Shown in pieces: positions 1 through 11,025 of a stretch of 64,000 nt of DNA; within the stretch, counting starts at the first letter, position 1; every line of letters starts with the position of its first letter. The stretch comes from Erinaceus europaeus. Lineage: Eukaryota > Chordata > Mammalia > Eulipotyphla > Erinaceidae. The stretch lies in assembly GCF_950295315.1 (NCBI RefSeq), contig NC_080185.1, positions 47,225,237 through 47,289,236 on the forward strand, read 5' to 3'. The notes under the pieces are model-generated. The model was given only the letters and a program-made list of their open reading frames with translations. It had not been told where the DNA came from and searched no databases. Position numbers and translations under genes: made by a program.

Positions 1-575
1 ACTCTCAGAAGGCTTGGAATAAACCCAATCTATGTATGACTCTGCAATTCCTCTCCTGGGGATATGTCCTAAGCAATCAAGCACACACACATCCAAAAAG
101 ATCTGTGTTTACCTATGTTCATAGCAACACAATTTGTAATAGCCGAAATAACCTTGGTATTCAACAACAGATGAGTGGTGAGAAATTTATAGTATATATA
201 CACAATGGAACACTACTCAGCTATTAAGAATGATGAATTCTTCACCTCATCTTGGATGGAGCTTGAATGAATCATGTGAAGTGAGATAAGCCAGAAAGAG
301 AAGGATGAATATGGATGATCTCACTCACAGACAGAAGCTGAGAAATAAGAACAGAAATGGGAGACACAAAAGTAAAAGTTGGACTGGGTTTGATGTATTG
401 CACCAGAGTAAAGGAGTCTGAATAGGGTTTGGGGGTGGATTTTCTGGTCCCAGTGCATGATGCTGGAGGAAGACCTAGACTGGGGGTGAAAGTGTTTTAC
501 AAGAACCATAAATTTTACACAAATACCAACAACAGTATTTACTGTAAACTAATAATTCTTCCAGTAAAAGTAATT
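1..575 (+). mobile_element. L1 LINE, 3' end of ORF2 plus 3'UTR
   Basis: The first half matches the end of L1 ORF2: 'ttcctctcctggggatat', 'agcacacacacatccaaaa', 'cagatgagtgg' and 'actactcagctattaagaa' occur in the same order in the L1 copies at 6.5, 21.5, 34.2 and 46.6 kb. The second half is 3'UTR ending in an A/T-rich tail. The copy continues beyond the left edge of the window. The reading frame is broken by several stops, so it is non-coding now. Confidence 0.9.
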
Positions 576-1004
576 TTTAAAAACTTCACTTTATTTAATA
601 CATTTATAGATTTTGACAAGCTGGGCAGAGAGCTTATATAAAAGAAACCTTTTCCTTAGATTAGAATATGAGTTTTAATTTCTCTCAAACCACCTGTCCA
701 GGATCACAGGCTATTATTTTCCCTGTAGGTGTATCATCTGCTCCAAATGCGCTAGCAATACAACCAAAGTGCAGGGAAGCATTTCTTATGCTTTTGGTAG
801 AAGTCAAAACATCTTTTGTATGACAGGACAGAAGAAAGAAGTATTTCTACTTCAGCTCAGATGAGGGTTTTTATTGAGAAAAATCTCAAGAGGGCTAGGG
901 GGAAGATTATGAAACATATCCATTCCCTAGACAGGCAGCTGGGACAAATCCAGGAGACAACTGTTTTCCACAGCTAACTGTTGTCTTTTGGGGATAATTG
1001 GGCA
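576..1004. other. unassigned non-repetitive DNA
   Basis: I see no tandem structure and no match to the repeat families of this window. No convincing open frame or splice-bounded exon stands out. Confidence 0.5.
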
Positions 1005-1215
1005 GTGTGGCGTAGTTCAAAAGTTCTGGGGTCTAGTATTCTGCTACTAGATAGGTACATGACCTATTTAACTTTTCTGAAAATCTCAGTTTCCTGCTTG
1101 TAATCTGTAGAAAAACTATCAAACTCAGAAGAGTGATTTGATAATTATGTAATTCACATGAATCACTTAGTTCAATGCTAGAGACATAGAAAGTGTTCAG
1201 AAAACTATCATCTGA
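1005..1215 (+). mobile_element. MIR-like ancient SINE
   Basis: Contains the MIR-style order: 'ggcagtgtggcgtagttcaa', then a diverged core, then 'ctcagtttcctgcttgtaat' followed by an A-rich stretch and 'gagacatagaaagtgttcag'. Heavily diverged, as expected for a pre-placental SINE. Identification is from memory of the family consensus. Confidence 0.5.
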
Positions 1216-1251
1216 GTTTAATCACACTTACTTAAATATTGCTATCATCAC

Positions 1252-1306
1252 CATTACTATCATCATCATCATCATCATCATCATCATAATCATCCTCATC
1301 ATCACT
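1252..1306. repeat. (ATC)n microsatellite
   Basis: About ten near-perfect trinucleotide units in the middle, flanked by degenerate units. Confidence 0.95.
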
Positions 1307-1380
1307 ATAGTTATATAATTAGGATGCTCTCAGTTTTTAACTAGGATTTATACCTTATTAAGTCTCACAAAAACAAATAT

Positions 1381-1560
1381 GCCAGGGCTGGGGAGACAGC
1401 ATAATGGTTCTGCAAAAGCCTTTCAAGCCTGAGGCTCTGAGGTCCTTAGGTTCAATCCCCAGCACCACTATAAGCCAGAACTGAGCAGTGTTCTGGTCTC
1501 TTCCTGTCTCTCTGTATCTACTCTTTCTAATTAAAATAAAATAAATAAAATATATTTTAA
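1381..1560 (+). mobile_element. SINE-E3 with target-site duplication
   Basis: Starts 'gccagggctggggagacag', has a tRNA-like B box at 'ggttcaatcccc', and ends in an AAAATA-rich tail. It is bracketed by an 11-bp direct repeat, aaaacaaatat, at 1370-1380 and 1561-1571. This is the standard outcome of L1-driven retroposition and fixes both ends. Confidence 0.9.
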
Positions 1561-1595
1561 AAAACAAATATTCCACTGTACATGCCCCTTTTATA

Positions 1596-1760
1596 GATTT
1601 TTCTTTTTTTATAATTTTTATTTATATAAAGCAAACACTGACAAAACTATAGGATAAAGGGGGTACAACTCCACACAATTCCCACCACCAGAACTCCATA
1701 TCCCATCCCGTTCCTTGATAACTTTCCTATTCTTTAGAGTCTTTCTGGAGGTGTTCTGTC
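1596..1760 (-). mobile_element. RB retroposon, short 3'-end copy
   Basis: Read on the minus strand this is the last ~150 bp of RB plus its poly(A). On the plus strand it shows the marker strings 'ggataaagggggtacaactc' and 'cccaccaccagaactccata' found in every RB copy. Severely 5'-truncated. Confidence 0.85.
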
Positions 1761-1824
1761 TCTGACCTTCATAAATCATCCTCTCTTCTTGACTACATAT
1801 AGCTTATTTGAGGCATGAAATAAT

Positions 1825-1925
1825 TCACCATGCCTAGGCACTGCCTGGAGTCAACTAGTAAGGGGTTGCATTAGACGACCTCTCGGCTTCCTTCCACCCT
1901 TGATAATCTATGATTCTATGAGTCA
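1825..1925. mobile_element. possible MER5-type DNA transposon remnant
   Basis: The string 'ttgataatctatgattctat' after a C-rich 'gacctctcggcttccttcca' resembles ancient hAT/MER5-type remnants. The match is short and from memory, so treat it as tentative. Confidence 0.3.
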
Positions 1926-1929
1926 GTGT

Positions 1930-2263
1930 TTAGGAAAAAAATGAAGGGCTGTTTAGTGATGAGTGACAGTCCTGTCCTAGAAGAACAAAGAACTTACTCA
2001 CTATGCCAGAAGCCATGTTGAAGATCACAAGATCATGAATTATAAGGCTACTACCCTCTGGCAGGATAGAAAAGGAATCTCATAGACAAATTGCACTGGG
2101 AGAAAGATTACAGATTAAAGGCTCCAATATTCATGACTTCCAACCAGCCAGCACTTAAGACTATCACAAGTGCCAAAGGCCACCGTGTACATAAAAAAGA
2201 GGAAATATCTCCCAAAGAGAAGCAGGAAAATGAAATTCTAGCCAAGAGAGTGTTTCTGAATCT

Positions 2264-2321
<58 letters not shown>

Positions 2322-3015
2322 TTTTCTTTTCTTTCTGGCTTCAGCCATGGTAAAGAGCTCAAAAGACAATCGAAGCTATCATCTGTAAACTTGTGGCTTT
2401 GAGAGAAAAAAAACCATAATGATGGAATCTAAGTGCTACCGCATCTTATTCCATTTACCATCAACTGGAGGTTGCCCAGCAGGAGAAATGAGATCATTTC
2501 CCTCTGAGTGGCTCTCTGAGCCTGCCCACATTCATTCTTCTTCCCACATCATGCTTTAGCAGGCATCAACACGTCAGCAGTTGCTGAAATGTGCCAACAT
2601 AAGGGAAGCAGGGCATTGTCACTACTGACTGACTAACTCCCCACCTCTGCAGAGGACTTGCACCAGACACATTTTCTCTTGTTTGTTTGTCAGAGGCCCC
2701 TCTGGTTAACTGGCTGACACACTGCTTGGCTAATCTTCAGGGACTGTAGCCCACCAGACAGGCCTCCTGAAGTCATTTGGAACATTCTATTTCTTTTCTT
2801 CATTCTTTTAAAACATCCTTTAGCTTGAGTCTATTTCTTAGGTGGCTGTGAGCCTAGAGAGTCTGGTGATCTTGGGAAGGGAGGAAAGAGGAAGTTGTCT
2901 ACCATTCAAAAAATGCAGCCACCCTAAGACAAGTCATTTGTCATTGTGCTACCAGAAACAGTACTCTCAACTTTCCAGCTTCTTGGATATACTAAACAGT
3001 TGTTTCTGTTGTCAT
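1930..3015. other. mostly unassigned DNA with one microsatellite
   Basis: Apart from the (CTTT)n array, I see no repeat family and no coding signal. Open frames across the array are produced by the array itself. Confidence 0.5.
2262..2322. repeat. (CTTT)n microsatellite
   Basis: About 14 perfect tetranucleotide units, decaying on the right into CTTTT-type units. Confidence 0.97.
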
Positions 3016-3019
3016 TTTT

Positions 3020-3160
3020 AATGAGAGTAGACAGGAGATAGTTCCATGTGTTAGAGGACAGCATTTGCATTCCCAAGGCTCCATCTGGCATAATAAGCCA
3101 GAACTAAGTATTGCTCTGGTCTCCATCATGTATAAATAAATCTTTTAAAATTATTTTGTT
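3020..3160 (+). mobile_element. degenerate SINE-E3-like copy
   Basis: Contains 'ggagatagttccatgtgtta', 'aagccagaactaagtattgc' and 'tctggtctcc', in the order seen in SINE-E3, then a short A/T tail. Strongly diverged. It ends right where the large L1 begins. Confidence 0.45.
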
Positions 3161-3168
3161 TCTAAGAA

Positions 3169-3381
3169 ATGAGGGAGCTAAATGAGGAGATAGATAAACT
3201 AGAACTATTGCACATTTTCAGAGTCATTCACCCCAAGAAACTGGAATACACATTCTACTCAAATCCACATGGGTCATTCTCAAGGATAGACCATATGTTA
3301 GGCCACAAGATAGCATTGGCAAATTCAAGAGCATTGAAATCATCCCAAGCATCTTCTCAGACCACAGTGAAATTAAACTAA
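3169..3381 (+). pseudogene. L1 ORF2 endonuclease, C-terminal remnant
   Basis: The frame reads HIFRVIHPKKLEYTFYS, then SRIDHMLGHK, then SSQASSQTTVKLN. This is the end of the apurinic-endonuclease-like domain of L1 ORF2. SRIDH carries a conserved Asp, and the final catalytic S-D-H block has decayed to SSQTT. In a living element this domain nicks the target DNA to prime reverse transcription. Here only the last ~70 codons remain, cut off at the 5' truncation point. The downstream linker (3382-3960) has stops and frame changes. Not functional. Confidence 0.9.
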
Positions 3382-3959
3382 CACTTAACAATCAACAAAA
3401 GATTAGTAACAGTGCCAAAATGTGGAAGCTCAACAGTACACTTCTTAACAACTTCTGGGTCAAAGAGGAAATAAAGGAAGAAATCAAAATGCTTTGAGAA
3501 TTCAGTGAAAATGAAGACACAAGCTATCAAAATATTTGGGACACAGCTAAGGCAATACTGAGAGGGAAGTTCATAGCCATACAAGCACACATTAGGAAAC
3601 AAGAAAAAGCACAAATAAACAGCCTGATTGCACATCTTAAAAACCTAGAAGAAGAGGAAGAAGAACAAAGGAACCCTAAAGCAACCAGAAGGACAGAAAT
3701 CATTAAAGTTAGGGTAGAAATCAAAACATTGAAAATAAGAAAACCACACAAAAGATCAACAAAAGTAAATGTTAGTTCTTAGAAAAAGTGAACAAAATCA
3801 ACAAACCTTTAGCCAGACTCACAAAACAAAAAAGGGAGAAAACCCAAATAAATTGGATCATAACTGAAAGAGGAGATATCATAACAGACACTGCAGAAAT
3901 TAAACAGTATGTGAGGCTTTTACGAACAAGTATATGACACCAAGCTAGAGAACCTGGAA

Positions 3960-5042
3960 GAAATGGACGATTTCCTAGATACCTACAACCTTCCAAAATT
4001 AAATAAAGAAGAGCTAGACAATATAAACAGGCCCATCACAACTAATGTTATTGAAACATTTATCAAAAACCTTCCCAAGAATAAAACTCCTGTATCAGAT
4101 GGTTTTACAAATGAATTCTACAAAACTTTCAAGGAAGAGTTAATATCTCTACTTTTAAAAATCTTCCAAAATATTGAAGACATTGGAATACTCCCTTCCA
4201 GCTTCTATGAAGCCAACATCACTCTGATACCAAAAGCAGACAGGGACACAACCAAAAAAGAAAACAACAGACCAATATCTTTGATGAATATAGATGCTAG
4301 AATATTGAACAAAATTCTAGCCAACTGAATACAGAAGAATATTAAAAAGATTGTTCATCATGACCAAGTGGGGTTTACCCCAGTGATACAAGGTTGGTTT
4401 AATATATGTAAATAAATCAACGCGATCCACCACATCAATAAAAGCAAGACCAAAAACTACATGGTTATATCAATAGATGCAGAGAAAGCCTTTGACAAAA
4501 TCCAACATCCCTTTATGATCAAAACACTACAAAAAATAGGAATAAATGGAAAATTCCTGAAGATAGTGGAGTCTATATATAGCAAACCTACAGCCAACAT
4601 CATACTCAATGGTGAAAAACTGGAAGCATTTCCCCTCAGATCAGGTACTAGACAGGGCTGCCTACTATCACCATTACTATTCGACACAGTGTTGGAAGTT
4701 CTTGCCATAGTAATCAGGCAGGAGCAAGGAATTAAAGACATACAGATTGGAAGAGAAGAAGTCAAACTCTCCCTATTTGTAGATGGCATGATAGTATACA
4801 TAGAAAAACCTAAGGAATCCAGCAAGAAGCTTTTGGAAATCATCAGGCAATACAGTATTGTGTCAGGCTACAAAATTAACATTCAAAAGTCAGTGGCATT
4901 CCTCTATGCAAACACTAAGTTAGAAGGAGATGAAATCCAGAAGTCAATTCCTTTTACTATAGCAACAAAAGTAATAAAATATCTAGGAATGAACCTAACC
5001 AAAGAAGTGAAAGACATGTATACTGAAAATTATGAGTCATGA
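3960..5042 (+). pseudogene. L1 ORF2 reverse transcriptase, decayed
   Basis: Frame 3963-4328 covers the RT fingers (blocks [11 protein letters not shown] and [18 protein letters not shown]) and ends at an in-frame TGA near 4326. Frame 4461-5042 resumes at [16 protein letters not shown], which holds the first catalytic Asp region, then [20 protein letters not shown]. The catalytic box expected to read F-A-D-D reads FVDGM at 4777-4791, so its second Asp has become Gly. The RT thus lacks an essential metal-binding residue and also has frame breaks at about 4326-4460 and after 5040. In an active L1 this domain copies L1, SINE and processed mRNA into the genome. Confidence 0.93.
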
Positions 5043-6105
5043 CCCAAGGAAATTGAAAAAGACACAAAGAAATGGAAAGATATTCCATGTTCATGGGTTG
5101 GAAGAATTAACATCATCAAAATGAATATACTACCCAGGGCCATATACAAATTTAATGCTATCCCCATCAAGATCCCAACCACATTTTTTAGGAGAATAGA
5201 ACAAAGACTACCAATGTTTATATGGAACCAGAAAAGACCTAGAATTGCCAAAACAATCTTAAGAAGAAAGAACAGAACTGGAGGCATCACACTCCCAGAT
5301 CTCAAATTGAATTACAGGGCCATTGTCATCAAAGCTGCTTGGTACTGGAACATGAATAGACATACTGACCAGTGGACTAGAACTGATAGCCCAGAAGTAA
5401 GCCCCCCACCTATGGACATCTAATCTCTGACAAAGGGGCCCAGACTATTAAATGGGGAAAGCAGAGTCTCTTCAACAAATGGTGTTGGAAAAAATGGGCT
5501 GAAGCATGCAGAAGAATGAAACTGAACCACTATATTTCACCAACTACAAAAGTAAATTCCAAGTGGATGAAGGACTTGAATGTTAGACCAGAAACTACCA
5601 GATACTTAGAGGAAAAAAAATTGGCAGAACTCTTTTCCACATAAATTTTAAAGATACCTTCAATGAAACGAATCCAATTACAAAGAAGACTAAGGCAAGA
5701 ATAAACCAGTGGGACTACATCAAATTTAAAAGCTTCTGCACAGCAAAAACAAAACAAAACAAAAACCAATACGAAAAACAAGATACCCCTTACAGAATGG
5801 GAGATCTCTACATGCCATACATCAGACAAGAGGCTACTTAACCAAAATATATAAAGAGCTTGCCAAACTTAAGAACAAGAAAACAAATGACCCCATCTAA
5901 AAATGGGGAGAAGACCTGGACAGAATATTTACCACAGAAGAGATCCAAAAGGATGAAAAACACATGAAAAAATGCTCCAAGTCTTTGATTGTCAGAGAAA
6001 TGCAAATAAAGACAACAGTGAGATACCTTTCACTCCTGTGAGAATGCCATATATCAGAAAAGGTAACAGCAGCAAATGCTGGAGAGGTTGTGGGGTCAAA
6101 GGAAT
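5043..6105 (+). pseudogene. L1 ORF2 C-terminal region, decayed
   Basis: Frame 5121-5423 reads [19 protein letters not shown] and then [19 protein letters not shown], a well-conserved part of L1 ORF2 just after RT. The rest, up to 'gctggagaggttgtggggtc', still aligns by eye with the L1 copies at 33.1-34.2 kb and 46.0-46.6 kb but is broken by stops. The last ~350 bp of the region are absent because of the internal deletion. Confidence 0.9.
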
Positions 6106-6415
6106 CCTCCTGATGATCTCACTCTCACTCAGAAGTTGAAAAACAAGATCAGAAGAGAAAACACAAGTAGAACCTGAACTGGTATTGGTGTATTACACCA
6201 AAGTAAAAGACTCTGGGGTGTGTGTGTGTGTGTGTGTGTGGGGGGGGGGAAATACAGGTTCAAAAAGTATGCCAGAGGAGCTAGTGGGGGTTGTATTGTT
6301 ATATGGAAAACGGAAATGTCATGCTTGTACAAACTATTTATTGTATTTACTGTTGAATGTAAAACATTAATTCCCCAATAAAAAATTTAAAAAGAAAAGT
6401 AAAATTAAATAAAAA

Positions 6416-7058
6416 GGAACCCTCCTGCGCTTCTGGTGGGAATGTTAATTGGTCCAACCTCTGTGGAAAACAGTCTGGAGAACTCTCAGAAGGCTAGAAA
6501 TGGACCTACCCTATGATCCTGCAGTTCCTCCTCTGGGGATATATCCTAAGGACCCCAACACACCCATCCAAAAAGATCTGTGTACACAAATGTTCTTAGC
6601 AGCACAATTTGTAATAGCCAAAACCTGGAAGCAACCCAGGTGTCCAACAACAGATGAGTGGCTGAGCAAGTTGTGGTATATATACCCAATCGAATACTAC
6701 TCAGCTATTGTTTTCAGCTATTGTTTTCAGCTGATCTTGGGTGGACCTTGAAAAATTCATGTTAAGTGAAATAAGTCAGAAACGGATGAATATGGCATGC
6801 TCTTACTCTCGGGCAGAAGTTGAAAAACAAGATCAGAAGAGAAAACACAAGTAGAACCTGAACTGGAGCTGGTGTATTGCACTAAAGTGAAAGACTCTGT
6901 TGTGAGTGGGTGGCAGAATACAGGTCCAGAAAGGATGACAAAGGACCTAGTGTGGGTTATATTGTTATGTTGAGAAGTGGGAAATGTTATGCATGTACAA
7001 ACTATTTTATTTCTTGTCGAATGTAAAACATTAATTCCCCAATAAAATTTTTTTTAAA
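6416..7058 (+). mobile_element. second L1 3' end in direct tandem
   Basis: Starts 'aaggaaccctcctgcgcttc', the very point where the previous copy's deletion begins. It continues through the end of ORF2 (short frame 6449-6751, PALW-type decayed C-terminus) and a full 3'UTR to 'ttccccaataaaat'. It carries the segment that the previous copy lacks. Confidence 0.9.
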
Positions 7059-7289
7059 TCTTTTATTTCATATAGATTGCATATATTTTATTTTTATGAA
7101 AGCATTGTAAATATGAAGAAATCAACTACAATTAAATTTGAAACACCTAATAGCCAGGAATAATAATGCCAAATGAATATAGTATTAAAAGACATTTCTT
7201 CTCTAAATAATCAACTAACATGCTAATGGTCTTGGCACATTTATGTCTTATATAATGGTCTTGTATAATTAAACATCACTTTGAAATAG

Positions 7290-7710
7290 ACCAAAAAGTA
7301 TTTTATTTATTTGATAGGGACAGAGAGAAATCAAGCAGGGAGAGGAAGAGAGACAGAGAGACACTGGCAACATTACTTCACCACTCATACATTCCCAAGT
7401 ATGCCAACTTCTCAGGGAACCCCAGGCTGAAAGTGGAGGCACAGTTTATCCCTAGTAGAATATGCCTTTTCTTCCTGCCACTGCTAGTGTTTTGCTGCTT
7501 CTGTTCCTTTGAACGGGATGAGATGGGATGGGATGGGATGGGATGGGATGGGATGGGATGGGATGGGATGGGATGGGATGGGATGGGATGGGATGGGATG
7601 GGATGGGATGGGATGGGATGGGATGGGATGGGATGGGATGGGATAGCAGGGGACTGGGAGCTTTGAATTGGGTGCTTACACATAGTAACATGTACACTCT
7701 AATAAATCTT
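7290..7710 (-). mobile_element. SINE-E2 copy interrupted by a microsatellite-bearing insert
   Basis: The left part is SINE-E2 read backwards (A/T tail, 'gatagggacagagagaaatc', 'ttacttcaccactcat'). The right part, from about 7656 ('gactgggagctttgaattgg') to 'gtaacatgtacactc', is the B-box end of the same SINE. Between them, about 7386-7655, lies DNA that is not SINE and that contains the (GGGAT)n array. Confidence 0.6.
7519..7645. repeat. (GGGAT)n long microsatellite
   Basis: About 25 almost perfect pentamers in a row. All six frames stay open across it, which produces spurious GWDGM-type and PSHPI-type frames. Confidence 0.98.
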
Positions 7711-7934
7711 TTAAAATAATGAAAAATGAAGAGTCAGAAAAATTTTATTGTTTTACAGACTCAAGTAATGCAGGAATATGTCTTCATTATAGAAATTTCC
7801 ACAATGAACTAAGCGTAGTCAGCTTCCTTTTACTCTCACTCCATTCTGATCTTACTCTTCTCCCCAGAGAGAACTGCTGTTAACTGTCCTATATAAAAGC
7901 CTCCAGGCTTTTTGTGTACTCATTTACCTCCTAA

Positions 7935-9060
7935 TTTTTTTTTAGTTATTTAATATTGATTTACACAATTACATGTCAACAGGGTTATAATTCCATACCA
8001 TTCCCACCACCAGAATTCTGAATCCCCGGTCCCTCCACTGCAAACCACCATGGTTCTCTTAAGGTTGCAAATAAGGGCTATCGACTCTACAACTATCTGT
8101 CTACATTTGTACATAATTGCCTTCTTTTTCATCCAGGTCTTATCCTCTCTTCCCCTCTAAGACATACATACCCTTATTACTACATACAAATGTCCCTCCC
8201 TTTTTCCTCCTCTCTCTCTGGGTCCTGATGGAGCTGGAGTTCTTTTCCTCTTCCTTATATCACTTCTCCCCCACTGGGAGCATGAATCAAAGTTGGTTTT
8301 GGGGTGCAGAAGGTTTTGGCTTCTGTAATTTTTTCTCTGCTGGACATGGATGCTGGCCATTCTCCTAGCCTGTTTCTATCTTTTTAAAATTTATTTATTT
8401 ATTTATTTATGTATTCCCTTTTGTTGCCCTTATTGTTTTTTATTGTAGTTATTATTGTTGTTGTTATTGATGTCGTCCTTATTGGATAGGACACAGAGAA
8501 ATAGAGAAAAGAGAGGAAGCCAGAGAGGGGGAGAGAAAGATAGACACTTGCATACCTGCTTCACCATTTGTGAAGGGACCCTCCTCCCTGCACGTGGGGA
8601 GCCGGGGGCTGAGACCGGGAACCTTCTGCTGGTCCTTGTGCTTTGCGCCACCTGAGCTTAACCCACTGCGCTACCACCCAACTCCCACCTGTTTCTCTTT
8701 CCCTAATTGGGTAGAGCTATGGAGAGGTGAAGTTCCAGGAAACATTGATGAGGTCATCTGCACAGTGAAGTCAGGATGGGATCATGATAACATCTGCAAC
8801 TTGGTGGCTGAAGGTGGCAGGATAAAATGACAAGACAAAATGGTTAATGAACAGGAACCAAAATGTAGGAATCGAGCAGAATAGAGATTAGGGATCTTAG
8901 GATGGAAGGAAGCTATGAAGTCCATTTTAGGCATGTTTCTAGGGGCCCTCAACTATGGTAGCTTTTGCTTGAATTGGATAGCTAACATGAAGTTGGATAA
9001 AGATACTGTCTGAGAAAATTGTGTCAGAGTAGAAAAATGGGCTTGCAGCAATGAACCTTT
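7935..9060 (-). mobile_element. RB retroposon, older subfamily, split by a SINE
   Basis: Plus-strand markers: 'atttaatattgatttacaca' near the poly(A) side, 'cccaccaccagaattctgaa', 'ttggcttctgtaattt', then after the SINE 'gtggctgaaggtggc'. It differs from the young RB copies by an extra ~200-bp block (8030-8230: 'accatggttctcttaagg' to 'ccctccctttttcctcc'). The same block occurs at 36.6 kb and is partly seen at 37.6, 42.4 and 47.5 kb. Confidence 0.8.
8384..8689 (-). mobile_element. SINE-E1 inserted in RB
   Basis: Full-length: tail 'ttcccttttgttgccctt' on the left, B box read as 'gagaccgggaacc', start read as 'accacccaactcccac' on the right. The RB string 'cctgtttct' is repeated on both sides as the target duplication. 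Confidence 0.92.
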
Positions 9061-9575
9061 CAGCTGAGTTGAGTTCAGGAAAGGGTGAAGGGGTGCTTAT
9101 GTTAGTAAGTGCATATTTGGATAGCTACATCCAACTGTATTCTAAGACCCAAGATTATTATTTCTGTATTATCCGTTAAAGACATCTCCTTTCTTTCTTT
9201 TTTTTTCTTTCAAACATGATTTTATTGCAGGCACACTGCCTTACACACTGAATCCTGCTTCAGACAGGTTTTTGAAAGCACATAGATATCATCTCATTTA
9301 TACTTCCAGAGTGAATCTGTGAGCTATGACTTTAAAATAGATACCACATTTATTTAAGGTTTGCTTATATCCCCTTTCCTTGTGCTACCTTTTAGTTTTG
9401 CTATATTGCTATCTCCCATAGCTTCAAAACCACCCTCAGTGAAAAAATCTAAATTAAAATAAGGAAATAGATAAAAGAAATTGGAGACTCCAGATGCCCT
9501 ACACTGAAAGTTGGAAATATTTTCAAACTGGAAGCCCTTTTACATTTAGGAATAAGTTGTTTCATTAGGAAAATG
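9061..9575. other. unassigned DNA
   Basis: AT-rich, with short T-runs and a pyrimidine stretch near 9190. I recognise no repeat family or coding sequence. Confidence 0.45.
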
Positions 9576-9580
9576 CTTTA

Positions 9581-9770
9581 GGGGGCTGGGCGGTGGCTCA
9601 CTCACTGGGTTAAGTACACATAGTGTGAAGTGCAAGGACCAGCACAAGGATCCCAGTTCAAGCCCCCATCTCCCCACTTCAAGTTGTTGCTTTGAAAGCT
9701 GTGAAACAGGTTTGCAGGTGTCTCTCTTTCTCTCTCCCTCTCTATCTTTCTTTCTGGTAGCACTCATCAA
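9581..9770 (+). mobile_element. SINE-E1/E2-type SINE, 3'-truncated
   Basis: Begins 'agggggctgggcggtggctc', has 'gatcccagttcaagccccc' as B box and ends in CT-rich 'tctctccctctctatcttt' without a clear A tail. Confidence 0.85.
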
Positions 9771-10160
9771 GCTGTTTTCTTTCTATTGAACCTTAGGGTG
9801 AGCAGAGAATGCAAAAACAGGTATACGCCCCAGAGCTTGTGAACTTGTAGCAGTATTTGCTATAGTCAATTTGGACAAACTTTGATTTTTTTTTTTTGAG
9901 CTGTAGGTACCCTGAGGTTCATTCTGGAATTCAGAAAAAGGAGCAAAAAGAAAAGATAAAGCAAAGTTGATATAAAAATTTGAGAATTCAGGTTTCCTGA
10001 TTCTTAGTTGACATTCTTGCTACATAAACACCAACATACCAATACTGTTGTTTCCATTTCATGGTATCATTTTTTATTCACTAAATAGTGATTTATAAGA
10101 TTATAAATTAATAGGAGTGTATATTAACACCATGCTCACCACCAAAGGCCTGTGTCCCTA
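9771..10160. other. unassigned DNA
   Basis: No repeat family recognised. One T-run at 9888-9898. No coding signal. Confidence 0.45.
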
Positions 10161-10164
10161 GCCC

Positions 10165-10455
10165 CACATTTTATTTTACTTTTATTGCTACTAGGGTTAT
10201 CACTGAGACTGGGTGCCTGAATGGCTCCTATTCCCTCTGGCCTATCCCCAGCCCCTGCATGTGTGTATGTGTGTGCTTTGATAGAAGCTGAGAGGCAAAA
10301 AAGAGAGATGGGTGAGAGAGAGAAGGCAAGATATTTACAGCACTGCTTTACCACTTGTGGAGCTTCCCCCTTCAGGTAGGGACCAGGAACTTGAAACCAA
10401 GTCTTCATGCATGGTAACATGTGCACTTTACCAGGTACACAACTACCCACCCTCC
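10165..10455 (-). mobile_element. SINE-E2 with module T
   Basis: From left to right: module T on the minus strand ('ctactagggttatcactgag'), GA-rich body, 'tttaccacttgtggagcttc', B box region, and start near 'caactacccaccc'. Confidence 0.8.
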
Positions 10456-10880
10456 ATCCATCATATTATCAACAGGAGGGCAAGTAGAGGGAGATAAGGA
10501 TTTTGGAGATCTAACTGGCAGATCTAACAGTCACCATCAGGAGAAAAGGAAGTAACTCCTGAGAGGTTTCAGAACCCTACGCCCTTTAGAATTTCATGTT
10601 GGGCTATCCCTGCCTATTAGACCAAGTTCATCCAGGTTTCCATCTTATCATTGAAGCTGTGAATCCACAGCTTGTTTAATTTATCCAACTCTTCTGACAA
10701 ATGACTTTAAAATAATGAGTATTTCTTAGTTCAGCTATCTCTTGTTCCTTGACAATCATCTATCTCTACTTACTGGAACATAGATATTAGTATTTGTGTG
10801 TGATCAGAGCCTCATGAGTATGTGATCCCATTGCTTGTAGGCCAAGTGTTTTCATTATTGTTGTTGTTTTTTACTCTTTT
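10456..10880. other. unassigned DNA
   Basis: No family recognised and no coding signal. Confidence 0.45.
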
Positions 10881-10884
10881 TGTT

Positions 10885-11025
10885 GCACACACACACAAAT
10901 ATGAAGAGACACCACAGCACTGCTCTACTCCAGTGCTCTTATGTGGTGTTGAGCCTCAAACCTAAGTCATCACATACAGTAATAGGTGTACTCTACAGGT
11001 GAGATATTTCCTGACCTAATTACTA
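10885..11025 (-). mobile_element. SINE-E3-like copy, old
   Basis: 'gagacaccacagcactgctc' followed by 'tgttgagcctcaaacctaag' and 'gatatttcctgaccta' is the minus-strand order of SINE-E3. A short CA-run sits in the tail. Confidence 0.6.

Larger units (their letters stand above)
3165..6415 (+). mobile_element. 5'-truncated L1 LINE with its own poly(A) end
   Basis: A single L1 copy runs from the last part of the ORF2 endonuclease through RT and the C-terminal region to a 3'UTR and an A-rich tail at about 6380-6415. ORF1, the 5'UTR and the first part of the endonuclease are missing, as expected from incomplete reverse transcription. Between about 6105 and 6120 it jumps from late ORF2 ('aaaggaatcctcctg') straight into 3'UTR ('atgatctcactctc'), so roughly 350 bp present in other copies are deleted. 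A (TG)n-(G)n run lies at 6218-6250 in the 3'UTR. The next segment, 6416-7058, is a second L1 3' end in direct tandem. Confidence 0.95.

Noticed and set aside
1252..1306. CRISPR-like or spacer-repeat array
   Set aside because: Simple trinucleotide microsatellite in a mammalian genome; no spacers of constant length anywhere in the window.
2091..2402. Frame with FLSFFLSFFLSF repeats and its Lys/Glu mirror on the other strand
   Set aside because: Produced by the (CTTT)n microsatellite, with no exon context.
7513..7645. Interstitial telomeric repeat
   Set aside because: The unit is GGGAT (5 bp), not TTAGGG (6 bp).
7378..7719. Open frames of 60-100 codons rich in GWDGM or PSHPI repeats on both strands
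   Set aside because: They are translations of the (GGGAT)n array. All frames are open because the pentamer contains no stop codon.
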